Shown one piece after another: positions 9,109 through 23,335 of a stretch of 64,000 nt of DNA (position 1 is its first letter; the number at the start of each line of letters is the position of its first letter). The DNA lies in the NCBI RefSeq assembly GCF_028291745.1, contig NZ_JAQGNQ010000093.1, forward strand, positions 1 through 64,000. Direction: 5' to 3'. Made by a program: the position numbers and the translations under genes. Under the pieces are notes generated by a model. The model did no database searches. It saw nothing but the letters and a program-made list of their open reading frames with translations, and was not told the origin of the DNA. This stretch comes from Ramlibacter sp. Its GTDB lineage: Bacteria > Pseudomonadota > Gammaproteobacteria > Burkholderiales > Burkholderiaceae_C.

Positions 9109-9875
9109 CAGTCCTCCCGCGCCTCGCAATGCCCGCGGCAGGCGCTGGCGAAAGCCTCCAGCGTGCGCTGGTAGAACGGATGCTGGTCGTGGCGCCACTC
9201 GGGGTGCCACTGCACGCCGTAGGCAAAGGCGGGGGCGTTCGCCACCTGCACGCCTTCCACCAGGCCGTCGGGTGCGTGCGCCTGCGCCACCACGCCCTCG
9301 CCCAGTCGCTTGAGCCCCTGGCCATGCAGCGAGTTGACCTGCGCCCGCGTGCCGCCCGCCCATTGGGCGAAAGCGCTCCCCGGCTCCAGCAGCACGTCAT
9401 GGCGCTCGGCGAACTGCACGGCGAGGTCCTCGTCCTCGGGCTCGCGGTGATCGAGCATGCCCTCGTTCTCGCGCAGCGACTGATAGAGGCTGCCGCCCAG
9501 GGCCACGTTGATTTCCTGCAGGCCGCGGCACACGCCGAACAGCGGCACGGCGCGCGTGATCGCCTCGCGCACGAGTCGCATGGTGAGCTTGTCGCGGCGG
9601 GGGTCGAGCAGGTCGGTCGGCAACACCGCGGCGCCGAAGTGCGTGGCCTCCACGTTCGAGGGCGATCCGGTCAGCAGCACGCCATCGACCAGCGGCAACA
9701 GCGTCGGCACGTCTTCGACCTCCGCCATCGGGAACAGCACCGGCTGCAGCCCGAGCTGCGTGACGGCGGCTGCATAGCGATCGGCCAGCACGGTGTAGCC
9801 GCCGGGGTCGTCCAGGTCCAGGTTGCGGTGGCAGGCAGGCAGCCACACGAGGGGCTTGTGCGGTTTCTTGGGCAT
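9108..9875 (-). CDS. Class I glutamine amidotransferase-like hydrolase, paralogue of the next gene
   Basis: The same C26 family as the gene at 8299-9108. The nucleophile motif is FGVCRGLQEIN with Cys116, followed by ALGGSLYQ, and the catalytic His-Glu is in YGVQWHPEW. The chain is 255 residues. ATG 9875 is chosen because conserved sequence begins there (PLVWLPACHRN aligns with the paralogue's PLVWVVASHRQ); the reading frame continues upstream but that part looks non-coding. The ribosome site is weak. The pair is cotranscribed, and the two products could form a heteromer or divide related gamma-glutamyl substrates; both are inference. Confidence 0.88.
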   Translation of the reverse strand: MPKKPHKPLVWLPACHRNLDLDDPGGYTVLADRYAAAVTQLGLQPVLFPMAEVEDVPTLLPLVDGVLLTGSPSNVEATHFGAAVLPTDLLDPRRDKLTMRLVREAITRAVPLFGVCRGLQEINVALGGSLYQSLRENEGMLDHREPEDEDLAVQFAERHDVLLEPGSAFAQWAGGTRAQVNSLHGQGLKRLGEGVVAQAHAPDGLVEGVQVANAPAFAYGVQWHPEWRHDQHPFYQRTLEAFASACRGHCEARED

Positions 9876-10005
9876 CGTCGGGGCTCTCGCCCATGGTGCC
9901 AAGCGCGGCGCGGCTGCGCTGGCCGCAGAGGCGTTTCCACGCGTCGGATGGCGACTACGTCGTGTTGCACTTTCGGTCGCTGTGGCGCGCACGAGACGTC
10001 GGGTG

Positions 10006-10019
10006 CGGAACGTGTTCCG
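10006..10019. promoter_or_regulatory. Inverted repeat upstream of the outer-membrane protein gene
   Basis: CGGAAC (10006-10011) and GTTCCG (10014-10019) form a dyad with a 2-bp centre, about 75 bp before the outer-membrane protein start. A TACACT hexamer resembling a -10 box follows at about 10028. It could be an operator; nothing else supports this. Confidence 0.3.
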
Positions 10020-10092
10020 GCGCCGATTACACTGCGCCCGGCTCCGGCTTGCCGGGGTCTTAACAACAGACAGATCATCCAAGGCAGTAAAC

Positions 10093-10623
10093 ATGAAACG
10101 CATCGCAATCGCGGCCGCCGCCGCCCTCCTCATGATCGGCTCCGCCCAGGCGCAGCAAGCCCGCAGCGCCTCGCCGCTGTACGGCGAACTGGGCTACAGC
10201 TTCCTGAACGTGAAGGAAAGCTCCACCGGTTTCGACGCCACGCCGCAGGCCCTGCGCGGCATCATCGGCTACAACTTCCATCCGTACTTCGCGGGTGAAG
10301 CCATGCTCTCGATCGGCACCAGCTCCGACAGCGATCTGGGCGTGGACGCCAAGGTGAAGAACGCCTTCGGCCTGTTCATCAAGCCGAAGTACGACATCAA
10401 CAACTTCGAAGTGTTCGGCCGCCTGGGCTGGGCGCGCACGAAGGTCAGCGTCAGCGTTCCCGGCTTCTCGGGCGAGGGCAGCGACAACGACTTCGCCTAC
10501 GGCGCAGGCGTGAACTACAACTTCAACCCGAAGATGTACGTGGGCGCGGACTACCTGCGCCTGCTGGACAAGAACGGCACCAAGGTCGGCGGCTGGACCG
10601 TCAGCGTCGGCTACCGCTTCTAA
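10093..10623 (+). CDS. Outer-membrane beta-barrel protein (OmpA/OmpX-like opacity type)
   Basis: A 176-residue exported protein with a classic signal peptide (MKRIAIAAAAALLMIGSAQA, cleavage after the AQA). The mature part alternates aromatic and small residues in about eight predicted strands (YGELGYSFLNV, LRGIIGYNF, YFAGEAMLSIG, VFGRLGWARTKV, YGAGVNYNF, MYVGADYLRL, WTVSVGYRF). It ends in YRF, the terminal aromatic signal for BAM insertion. This fits small eight-stranded barrels of the OmpX/opacity family; a pore or adhesion role cannot be told apart. Monocistronic, followed by repeat copy C. Confidence 0.9.
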   Translation: MKRIAIAAAAALLMIGSAQAQQARSASPLYGELGYSFLNVKESSTGFDATPQALRGIIGYNFHPYFAGEAMLSIGTSSDSDLGVDAKVKNAFGLFIKPKYDINNFEVFGRLGWARTKVSVSVPGFSGEGSDNDFAYGAGVNYNFNPKMYVGADYLRLLDKNGTKVGGWTVSVGYRF

Positions 10624-10630
10624 GCGAGAA

Positions 10631-10714
10631 GGATGTCGTCCCGGGCTTGACCCGGGATCCATGCGGCGCTTGATCGGTGGCCGCATGGATTGCGGGTCAA
10701 GCCCGCAATGACAT
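10631..10714. repeat. Dispersed double-palindrome repeat, copy C
   Basis: Same orientation as copy A: CCCGGGCTTGACCCGGG hairpin first, GCGGGTCAAGCCCGC hairpin second, ending in ATGACATG. It lies between the convergent outer-membrane protein and uvrA genes. One base change from copy A breaks the left GTCAT (GTCGT). Confidence 0.9.
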
Positions 10715-10738
10715 GCCTCCGAGGGGTATCCCCGCCCC

Positions 10739-16633
<5,895 letters not shown>

Positions 16634-16767
16634 GAAGGGCGGGCTTTCCGGAGGAGGGCCCGACATTCTAGGGAGGGCGCGGAGCTGGCGCAGGGCCGCC
16701 CAGCGATGTCCTCGTCTGACGGCGGTCATCCGGGAATTCCTACAGACGGTGCTCGACCGCCCCTTCT

Positions 16768-17109
16768 ATGTTGGCGCTTCCTTCGCTCCTTGGCCTTGCC
16801 GTGGCTTCACAGCATCTCCGGCTGCACAGCTTTCCCATCGAATGGCAATTCCGGCCGACCTCGCCGGCCGTCGAGGCCGTGCGCCGCCAGTTGCTGGCCG
16901 TGCTCGACGACTGCATGGGATTCGAATGCGACCGGGTGCGCTGGCGGGTGCACACCGCCGAGCGCGCGCAGGAGCTCTGGTTGCTGCGCGATGCGGTGTT
17001 CCAGGCGGTGGCCGCCCAGCACTGCCGCGACGACGCAGTGGCCCGCATGAAGGACCTGGTGCCGGCCTTGCACCGGCTGCTGCCGGAGCGCCAGCTCCCG
17101 GGAGCCTGA
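16768..17109 (+). CDS. Hypothetical protein, 113 residues
   Basis: A small protein I do not recognise. After a short hydrophobic N-terminus (MLALPSLLGLAVASQ) it is mostly helical, with WQFRPTSPAVEAVRRQLLAVLDDCMGFECDRVRWRV-type amphipathic pattern and a second helix around LWLLRDAVFQAVAAQH. It sits between uvrA (divergent) and a histidine kinase (convergent, 17 bp away). No clear ribosome site precedes ATG 16768; a GTG at 16799 region is an alternative start. Reading-frame codon use is like that of neighbouring genes (third-position G/C). Moderate confidence that it is expressed. Confidence 0.5.
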   Translation: MLALPSLLGLAVASQHLRLHSFPIEWQFRPTSPAVEAVRRQLLAVLDDCMGFECDRVRWRVHTAERAQELWLLRDAVFQAVAAQHCRDDAVARMKDLVPALHRLLPERQLPGA

Positions 17110-17126
17110 GCCCGCGCCGATCCGGC

Positions 17127-18743
17127 TCAGTCGCTGCCGCCCAGGGTGACGGCGGGCAGCCGGATCTGCACGCCGCCCGCGGCGGCCTCGATGCGGCCGT
17201 TCATCGTCGCGATGCGCCGGCGCGCCGAGTCCACCCGCGGATCGGCCAGCGGAAAGTCCCAGGCCTTGCCCTCGCAATCGGCGCGCACCTGCACCACGAC
17301 CTCGCCGGCGTGGCCCAGCGTTTCCACCTGCAGCCGGTTGGGCGCATCGCTTTTCTCGCAGGCCTGCTCCAGCGCCTGCAGCAGTCCCATCAGCGCCTCG
17401 GTCAGGTGGTCGGGAATGATCTCGCAGGCCGGCAACGACTCGCCCAGCTTCAGCTGGATCGGCGAACCATGAAAGCGGCGGTCGAAGCGCAGAAAGTCGC
17501 AGATCGCCTTGATCTGCTCGTTGATGTCCACGATCTCGGGCGCGTTACGGCGGGCGCTGGCGAAGTGCGTGATGCGCCGCGTCATGCCGGCGACGCGGGC
17601 CGTCTGCTCCACGATCATGGCGGGGTACTCGGGCTTCACCTCGCCCCCGGTCTGGGTGGCATGGGCGATCTCCTCCGCCAAGCCGGAGATGATGGCCAGC
17701 GGGTTGCCCACGTTGTGCGAGATGTTGGCCGCCATGGCGCCCATGGTCGCCATCTTGTCGCGGTGCCATTCCTGCTCGCGCAGGGCCGCCTGCTCGCGCG
17801 CCCGCGCCTCGCGGTCGATGAACTGCTGGCCGCGGCGCACCAGGAACAGCAGCGCCAAGTAGGTGAGCACCAGCATGCCGTAGATCGTCATCAGGAAGCG
17901 GTCGGACGATCGCTGCACCGCGCGCACGTTGTTGGCCGAGCCCTGCTGCATGCGCGTCTGGTTGCGGGCAATGGTGGCGCCGCCGCGGGCCGACGAGGAC
18001 TCCAGTTGCTGCAGCAGCGGCGTCACGTCCGAATAGATCTCGAACACGCCGACCACGCCCTGGTCGCCCATGACCACGGGCACGTAGCTCTGGATCAGGT
18101 CGCGGTCCTTCACCACGTCGTCGAACACGCTCAGCTGGTTGCGGTGGACCAGCTCGCTGGCGCTGTGGCCGCGGGCCGCCGCGCGCCAGCCGCCGTTGTC
18201 CGACTTGTCCTCGCCGATCATCTCGGGAGCGGAGGAATAGACGGTCAGGCCGCGCAGGTCGTAGACCTTGATCTTGAAGACGCTGCTGCCCCGCATCAAG
18301 TCGCGCACCGGCGCGTCCAGCCCCTGGAAGGCGGGCAGCATGCGCACCTTGGCGCCCACCCGCGCGATGCAGGCCAGCTCCTGCGCATGCGCATTCTTCG
18401 CCTTGGGATCGCGCGGATGGCAGGAAGTCAGCGGCACCGACTGTGCCTGCTCCACCAGCGGCGCGAAGCGGGTGGGCCACAGGGCATTGGCGAACAGGCG
18501 GGCCAGGCTGGCCTGGCCGGAGTCGTACACCGAGACGACCGTCGCGCGTGACGTTTCCTTCTGCTGGCGCAGCAGGTCGGATTGCACCTCGGCGAAGAAG
18601 GCGGTCTGGTCGCGCTCCACGCCCGCGAAGTAGTTGATTTCGCCGACCTGCAGCAGGTAAAGGGCCCCGGCCAGCACGGCAAACGCGACCAGGCTCGTGA
18701 GCGTGAAGTAGCGGGTGAGCTGGAAGGCCGGCGGAGATACCAC
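17127..18743 (-). CDS. Membrane sensor histidine kinase with a weakly conserved ATPase end
   Basis: A 538-residue inner-membrane sensor. One membrane segment lies near residues 12-32 and another near 287-305 (YGMLVLTYLALLFLV), bracketing a periplasmic sensing region of about 250 residues. The dimerisation/phosphorylation helix contains NISHNVGNPLAIISG (His about 345). The following ATPase part is odd: the N-box position reads HLTEALMGLLQALEQACE instead of NLxxNA, and I see no DxGxG or GxGLG box, so ATP binding may be impaired or divergent. The start is GTG 18743. It lies 75 bp downstream of a DsbA-like gene with a hairpin between. No cognate response regulator is adjacent. Confidence 0.82.
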   Translation of the reverse strand: MVSPPAFQLTRYFTLTSLVAFAVLAGALYLLQVGEINYFAGVERDQTAFFAEVQSDLLRQQKETSRATVVSVYDSGQASLARLFANALWPTRFAPLVEQAQSVPLTSCHPRDPKAKNAHAQELACIARVGAKVRMLPAFQGLDAPVRDLMRGSSVFKIKVYDLRGLTVYSSAPEMIGEDKSDNGGWRAAARGHSASELVHRNQLSVFDDVVKDRDLIQSYVPVVMGDQGVVGVFEIYSDVTPLLQQLESSSARGGATIARNQTRMQQGSANNVRAVQRSSDRFLMTIYGMLVLTYLALLFLVRRGQQFIDREARAREQAALREQEWHRDKMATMGAMAANISHNVGNPLAIISGLAEEIAHATQTGGEVKPEYPAMIVEQTARVAGMTRRITHFASARRNAPEIVDINEQIKAICDFLRFDRRFHGSPIQLKLGESLPACEIIPDHLTEALMGLLQALEQACEKSDAPNRLQVETLGHAGEVVVQVRADCEGKAWDFPLADPRVDSARRRIATMNGRIEAAAGGVQIRLPAVTLGGSD

Positions 18744-18772
18744 AGCCGCAGTTTATTCCAGCAGGTTACAAA

Positions 18773-18791
18773 TCCTCCGTAATGCGGAGGA
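18773..18791 (-). terminator. Small hairpin between the isomerase and sensor-kinase genes
   Basis: TCCTCCG (18773-18779) pairs with CGGAGGA (18785-18791) around TAATG. On the minus strand the stem is preceded by TTTT and followed by ATTTG, so it could weakly terminate or attenuate transcription leaving the isomerase gene. The U-tract is too short for a confident call. Confidence 0.35.
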
Positions 18792-18818
18792 AAACCGGGC
18801 GCGAACCTGATAGAGCCG

Positions 18819-19490
18819 TCAGCTTTCAGGAATTTTGCCCGGCCCAGTTAGGGCCTTGCGCGCCATTCCGGCCGGTAGTGCGGCCGCCCGTTCCCAGTCG
18901 CCGCTGGCAAACCACGGGTCACCGGCCAGCCAAGCGCGCAGCATCGGCAGGGCGTCGAGGCCCCAGAACAGCTTGCCATCGGCCTCGAAGGTCGGGACTC
19001 CGAACAGGCCCCGCGCGAGCGCAGCGTCGGTATTGGCCTTCAGCTCGGCCTTGACGACATCGCTTGCCGGATCCCGCTGCGGCGCCAGTTGTGTGCGCAA
19101 CTGTTCCAGCCGCTGCCGGTCGGCGGCGTCGGCACCGCCCCGCCACGCGTGCCGGAACACCGTCTCGGCGACGTAGCGGTTGATCGTTCCCGCCTGGCCG
19201 CAAGCCAGCGCCAGGCGCAGCAGGCCCAGCGGGTTGAAGGGATGCGCCGCCGGCAACTGCAAGGGGATGCCGTGCGCCTGCGCCAGCCACAGCACCTGCC
19301 GGTAAGTCCAGTCGCGCTTGGGCGCGATTTCGGCCGGCCCGAGCTGGCCGTGATGCCCGAGGAAGGCGGCAAACAACACCGGCCGGTACTCCACCTCGTA
19401 GCTCAAGCCCGCCAGCGCCTGCGGCAGGTGCTCGAAGGCGAGATAGGCGTACGGCGAGATGAAGTCGAGGAAGAAGGTGATGCGCTTCAT
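18819..19490 (-). CDS. DsbA-family 2-hydroxychromene-2-carboxylate isomerase-like protein
   Basis: A 223-residue thioredoxin-fold protein of the HCCA isomerase/kappa glutathione-transferase group. The N-terminal FFLDFISPYAYLAFEHLP carries the S-P-Y motif in which Ser13 replaces the redox Cys and binds glutathione. GLFGVPTFEADGKLFWGLDALPML near residue 165 is the conserved cis-Pro region. Members isomerise aromatic ring-cleavage products or conjugate glutathione; the substrate is unknown here. ATG 19490 overlaps the stop of the DUF1289 gene by 4 bp (ATGA). It is the last of a coupled set with ybaK and mvaB upstream. Confidence 0.9.
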   Translation of the reverse strand: MKRITFFLDFISPYAYLAFEHLPQALAGLSYEVEYRPVLFAAFLGHHGQLGPAEIAPKRDWTYRQVLWLAQAHGIPLQLPAAHPFNPLGLLRLALACGQAGTINRYVAETVFRHAWRGGADAADRQRLEQLRTQLAPQRDPASDVVKAELKANTDAALARGLFGVPTFEADGKLFWGLDALPMLRAWLAGDPWFASGDWERAAALPAGMARKALTGPGKIPES

Positions 19491-19711
19491 TCGGGACCTG
19501 TCCTTTGCACCAGCAGCCGCCACAGCGCGCGGCGGGCGTCGTCGTCCATGCCGCCCCAGTCCGCGATTTCGTCCAGCGTGCGATAGCAGCCGGCGCACAG
19601 CCCGGTCTCGGCGTCCATGCGGCAGACCGAGATGCACGGCGAGGGCACGGGCTCGTCCTGGGTCAGTTCGGCCGCGCGATCGCGCAGGAGCTGGATCGCG
19701 CCCAGTCCCAT
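19487..19711 (-). CDS. DUF1289 small cysteine protein
   Basis: A 74-residue protein of unknown function, common in proteobacteria. It has the four-cysteine signature SPCISVC-(9)-CAGCYRTLDEIADWG, typical of the DUF1289 family, which may bind a metal. Members frequently lie in small operons with unrelated metabolic genes. It overlaps ybaK by 1 bp upstream and the isomerase by 4 bp downstream, so the three are almost surely cotranslated. ATG 19711. Confidence 0.9.
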   Translation of the reverse strand: MGLGAIQLLRDRAAELTQDEPVPSPCISVCRMDAETGLCAGCYRTLDEIADWGGMDDDARRALWRLLVQRTGPE

Positions 19712-20211
19712 CAGGCGGGCGCCTGCACCACGTCGGCCACCGGCGCGCCGGTGAGCGCCTGCAAGTCCTGCGGCCGCAGCTTGAAGACGCCATGCGGATG
19801 CCCCGCGGCGGCCCAGATCTCCTCGAAGCGGAACAGCTCGCGATCGATCAGCGTCACCGGCGGCTGCGCATGCGCGAGCGGCGACACGCCGCCGATGGAG
19901 AAGCCGGTCGTGGCTTTCACGAACTCGGCGTCGGCGCGACCGGTCTTGCCGACCAGGGCATCGACCTTCTTCTCGTCGACGCGCCGGTCGCCGGAGGCGA
20001 TCACCAGCACCGCGGCATCGTCGGACTGGCGCCGGAAGATGATGCTCTTGGCGATCTGCCCGACACCGATGCCAAGCGCATCGGCCGCCTGCTGCGCAGT
20101 GCGCGCAGCCGCATCGAGCATGACGGGCAGGTGCGGATGCCCGGCTTCCTGCAGGGCGCGGGCGACGCGCTGCACGCCTTCGGGCAACTCGGTGAGTTCG
20201 GCGCCGCACAT
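19711..20211 (-). CDS. YbaK/EbsC-family aminoacyl-tRNA deacylase
   Basis: A 166-residue trans-editing domain protein of the YbaK/ProX fold, which hydrolyses mischarged tRNAs such as Cys-tRNA(Pro) in the cytoplasm. The conserved lysine sits in IAKSIIFRR (about residue 54), followed by LVIASGDRRVDEKK and the GFSIGGVSPLAH glycine loop (about 110-121) that form the pocket. It begins 2 bp after the end of mvaB and overlaps the DUF1289 gene by 1 bp. Which mischarged tRNA it edits is not evident. Confidence 0.93.
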   Translation of the reverse strand: MCGAELTELPEGVQRVARALQEAGHPHLPVMLDAAARTAQQAADALGIGVGQIAKSIIFRRQSDDAAVLVIASGDRRVDEKKVDALVGKTGRADAEFVKATTGFSIGGVSPLAHAQPPVTLIDRELFRFEEIWAAAGHPHGVFKLRPQDLQALTGAPVADVVQAPA

Positions 20212-20213
20212 GG

Positions 20214-21122
20214 TCACGCGCTCCGCTTGTTCAGGATCGCCGTGGCCGCGCGCGAATTCGGCTTGCGGCCCAGGAAGTCGCTGATCGCCTTGCCGGCGTC
20301 GACCAGCTTGTCGAGGTCGATGCCGGTCTCGATGTCCATGCCGCGCAGCAGGTAGACCAGGTCTTCGGTCGCGACGTTGCCGGTCGCGCCCTTGGCGTAG
20401 GGACAGCCGCCCAGGCCCGCGACCGAGGCATCGAATTGCCAGATGCCCAGCTCCAGGCAGGCCAGCGTGTTGACCAGCGCCTGGCCGTAGGTGTCGTGGA
20501 AGTGGCCGGAGACCTCGTCGATGGCGTAGTGCTGCAGCGCCGCCTCCATGGCCGCCTGTACCTTGCGGGGCGTGCCCACGCCGATGGTGTCCGCGACGCC
20601 GCAGTGCTGCACGCCGATCTCCTTCATCATGCGCGCCACGCGGCCCACGCTCTCGGGCGAGACCTCGCCCTCGTACGGGCAGCCCACCGCCACCGACACG
20701 GCGCCACGCACGTGGATACCGTGCTCGCGCGCGGCGCGCACCACGGGCGCGAAGCGTTCGATGCTTTCCGCGATCGAGCAGTTGATGTTGCGCTGGCTGA
20801 AGGCCTCGCTGGCCGCGCCGAACACCACGATCTCGTCCGGCTTCGAAGCGAGCGCGGCCTCCAGGCCCTTCATGTTCGGCGTCAGCACCGAATAGCGCAC
20901 CCCGGGCTGCCGGGCGATGCCCGTCATCACTTCGGCGTTGTCGGCCATCTGCGGCACCCACTTCGGCGAGACGAAGCTGGTGACCTCGATTTCTTTCAGG
21001 CCGGCCTCCTGCAGGCCATGGACGAGGGCTATCTTGACCGCCGCGGGCACCGGCTCCTGCTCGTTCTGCAGGCCGTCGCGCGGGCCCACGTCGACGAGCT
21101 TGACCTTGCTGGGGATGGGCAT
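20214..21122 (-). CDS. mvaB: Hydroxymethylglutaryl-CoA lyase
   Basis: Cleaves 3-hydroxy-3-methylglutaryl-CoA to acetoacetate and acetyl-CoA, the last step of leucine degradation. The 302-residue TIM-barrel shows VGPRDGLQNE (metal and catalytic Arg/Asp, residues 12-21), HFHDTYGQALVN (metal His pair) and GLGGCPYAKGATGNVATEDLVYLL with the catalytic Cys loop. Length and all motifs match the family. The two other enzymes of this pathway, methylcrotonyl-CoA carboxylase and methylglutaconyl-CoA hydratase, are encoded at 23.3-29.1 kb on the same strand. ATG 21122; it is the first gene of a tight four-gene set. Confidence 0.96.
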   Translation of the reverse strand: MPIPSKVKLVDVGPRDGLQNEQEPVPAAVKIALVHGLQEAGLKEIEVTSFVSPKWVPQMADNAEVMTGIARQPGVRYSVLTPNMKGLEAALASKPDEIVVFGAASEAFSQRNINCSIAESIERFAPVVRAAREHGIHVRGAVSVAVGCPYEGEVSPESVGRVARMMKEIGVQHCGVADTIGVGTPRKVQAAMEAALQHYAIDEVSGHFHDTYGQALVNTLACLELGIWQFDASVAGLGGCPYAKGATGNVATEDLVYLLRGMDIETGIDLDKLVDAGKAISDFLGRKPNSRAATAILNKRSA

Positions 21123-21144
21123 GGCTTAGTCCTGATTCAGCGGA

Positions 21145-22074
21145 CTAGTATCCCTTCTTCCGGTCGACCACGCCGGCAACGGGTTCTCCGCGTTCCAGCG
21201 CGCGGATCTTGCCCGCGATCTGCGCGATGCTTTCGTCGCGCAAGGTGCGGGCGGAGGTGTGCGGCGTCACCACGATCTTCGGGTGCCGCCAGAACGGATG
21301 CTCCGCCGGCAGCGGCTCGGTGCGGAAGACGTCGAGGGCAGCGCCGGCGAGATGGCCGCTGTCCAGCAAGGCGATCAGGTCGGCATCCACCAGGTGCGCG
21401 CCGCGGGCGACGTTGATCACGTAGCCGCCCGGGCGCAAGCGGCCCAGCGTGCGCCGGTCCAGGATGTTCTCGGTCTCCGGCGTCAGCGGCAACAGGTTGA
21501 CCAGCACGCGCGTGCCCGCGAGGAAGTCGTCGAACTGTCCGGAGCCGGCAAAGCATTCGACGCCGGCGACCGCGTGCGCACTGCGACTCCAGCCTCGCAC
21601 CGGGAACTCGAAGGCCGCCAAGGCCTGCGCGACCCGCCGCCCGAGCACGCCGAGCCCCAGCACCCCCACGGGGAAGTCGGCGCGCGAACGCGGCTTGCGG
21701 AAGGTCCACTTGCCTTGCGCCACATCGCGCTCGTAGCCGTCGAGCTCACGGAAGTGGCGGATCACCGCATGGCAGGCGAACTCCGCCATCTGCACCGACA
21801 TCCCCGCGTCGTCCAGCCGCACGACCAGCGCATCTGGCGGCAGCCGCAGCTTCATCAACGCGTCGACGCCGGCACCGATGTTGAACAGCGCCCGCAGCCC
21901 CTGCTGCTCATCGAGGAACTGCTGGGGCGGCGCCCACACCACCGCGTGGTCGGCCGGCGCCGCGCCGGGGCGCCACTCCTGCACGTCGGCCTCCGGCAGG
22001 GCGGCGCGCAAGCCGTCGAGCCAGCGCTGGATCTTGGTATCGGTACAGCAGACGGTGATGCGCATGGGGCGCAT
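21145..22074 (-). CDS. ghrA: Glyoxylate/hydroxypyruvate reductase A-type 2-hydroxyacid dehydrogenase
   Basis: NAD(P)H-dependent reductase of glyoxylate or hydroxypyruvate to glycolate or glycerate. The 309-residue chain has the GVLGLGVLGRRVAQAL dinucleotide loop, the NVARGAHLVD motif, a catalytic Glu in DVFRTEPLP, and the His in VVTPHTSART. This GhrA subgroup lacks part of the N-terminal domain of larger dehydrogenases, as seen here. ATG 22074 is chosen because GAGG lies about 10 nt upstream; ATG 22065 is an alternative. It ends 22 bp before mvaB and may be cotranscribed with it. Confidence 0.9.
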   Translation of the reverse strand: MRPMRITVCCTDTKIQRWLDGLRAALPEADVQEWRPGAAPADHAVVWAPPQQFLDEQQGLRALFNIGAGVDALMKLRLPPDALVVRLDDAGMSVQMAEFACHAVIRHFRELDGYERDVAQGKWTFRKPRSRADFPVGVLGLGVLGRRVAQALAAFEFPVRGWSRSAHAVAGVECFAGSGQFDDFLAGTRVLVNLLPLTPETENILDRRTLGRLRPGGYVINVARGAHLVDADLIALLDSGHLAGAALDVFRTEPLPAEHPFWRHPKIVVTPHTSARTLRDESIAQIAGKIRALERGEPVAGVVDRKKGY

Positions 22075-22156
22075 TGTGGGGGAGCCTCGCTTGCGCTGGC
22101 TGGCGCGGGGTGCCAAGCTGGCGCGCCCGCAGTACCCCACACAAGGAGACAACAAG

Positions 22157-23233
22157 ATGAGAACAAGCGTGTTCCGCGGCCTGGCCGTGGCCTTGATCGG
22201 CCTGCTGCTGGCCGCCTGCCAGGCTTTGGCCGCCGATTTTCCAGCGCCGAAGCAGGGTACCTGGGTCGTGCGCGACTTCAAGTTTCACACCGGGCAGGTG
22301 CTGCCGGAATTGAAGCTCGCCTACAGCACGGTCGGCGAACCCACGGGTGAGCCCGTCCTCGTGCTGCACGGAACCACCGGCTCGGCGAACTCCATGCTCA
22401 CGCCCGGTTTCGCGGGCGAGCTGTTCGGGCCCGGGCAGCCGCTCGATGCCACGAAGTACTACGTGATCCTCACCGACGCGATCGGCACCGGTCGTTCGAG
22501 CAAGCCTTCGGATGGCCTGCGAATGAATTTCCCCAAATACAACTACGACGACATGGTGGACGCGCAGTACCGCCTGGTGACCGAGCACCTGGGCATCAAG
22601 CACCTGCGGGTGGTGATGGGCAACTCCATGGGCGGCATGCAGACCTGGATCTGGGCCCAGAAGTACCCCGGCATGATGGACGTGGCCGTGCCCATGGCCT
22701 CGCTGCCGACGCAGATGTCGGGCCGCAACTGGATGATGCGCCGCCTGCTGACCGAATCGATCCGCCGCGACCCGGCCTGGAACAACGGCAACTACACGCA
22801 GCAACCGCCCGGTTTCCAGCTGGCCACGGTGTTCTTCGCCACGGCCACGAGCGGCGGCAATCACTCGTACATGAAGCAGGGGCCCACGCGCGAGAAGGCG
22901 GACGCGGCGCTCGAGGCGCGCCTGAAGCCCGGCGCGCTGAATGGCGACGCCAACGACCAATTGCTGCAATGGGAATCGTCGGCCGACTACAACCCCGCGC
23001 CCGGGCTGGAGAAGATCACGGCGACGCTGCTGGCGATCAACTCCGCCGACGACGAACGCAACCCGGTGGAACTGGGCGTGCTGGACCGCGAGATCAAGCG
23101 CGTGAAGAACGGGCGCGCCTACATCATCCCGGCCAGCGACCAGACGCTGGGACACGCGACGACGGGCAATGCGCGGTTCTTCAAGGAGCAGCTGGATGCG
23201 GTGTTGAAGACGGCGCCGCGTAGGGGGATGTAG
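22157..23233 (+). CDS. Exported MetX-like alpha/beta hydrolase (putative lipoprotein)
   Basis: A 358-residue alpha/beta-hydrolase of the homoserine O-acetyltransferase (MetX) superfamily. It starts with a signal sequence ending in LAAC (18-21), a lipobox, so it is probably exported and lipid-anchored. The nucleophile elbow is VMGNSMGGMQTW, with Asp likely in SADDERNP and His in QTLGHATTG. True MetX enzymes are cytoplasmic, so an exported esterase or other acyl-transfer role is more likely than methionine synthesis. ATG 22157 has AAGGAG 8 nt upstream. It stands divergently from ghrA and convergently to the carboxylase gene, separated from the latter by a 90-bp inverted repeat. Confidence 0.88.
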   Translation: MRTSVFRGLAVALIGLLLAACQALAADFPAPKQGTWVVRDFKFHTGQVLPELKLAYSTVGEPTGEPVLVLHGTTGSANSMLTPGFAGELFGPGQPLDATKYYVILTDAIGTGRSSKPSDGLRMNFPKYNYDDMVDAQYRLVTEHLGIKHLRVVMGNSMGGMQTWIWAQKYPGMMDVAVPMASLPTQMSGRNWMMRRLLTESIRRDPAWNNGNYTQQPPGFQLATVFFATATSGGNHSYMKQGPTREKADAALEARLKPGALNGDANDQLLQWESSADYNPAPGLEKITATLLAINSADDERNPVELGVLDREIKRVKNGRAYIIPASDQTLGHATTGNARFFKEQLDAVLKTAPRRGM

Positions 23234-23242
23234 CGGCGCAGC

Positions 23243-23330
23243 GCTGGGGTGCCCTGCGGGCAGCCCAGCCTACAGATGCCACCACCTCATCGAAGTCGGT
23301 AGGCTGGGCTGCGCGCCAGCGCACCCCAGC
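23243..23330. repeat. Long inverted repeat between convergent genes
   Basis: A left arm (23243-23273, GCTGGGGTGC...CAGCCCAGCCTAC) is matched by a right arm (23299-23330, GTAGGCTGGGCTG...GCACCCCAGC) with a few mismatches and a loop of about 25 bp. The left arm also contains the inner hairpin GCCCTGCGGGC. A relative with the same GGTGCCC-TGC-GGGCA core lies at 32573-32599. Likely a bidirectional terminator or mobile palindrome. Confidence 0.85.
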
Positions 23331-23335
23331 TCCCC

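Noticed and set aside
22157-23233. Homoserine O-acetyltransferase (metX)
   Set aside because: The fold fits but an N-terminal lipoprotein signal indicates export, which does not suit methionine biosynthesis.
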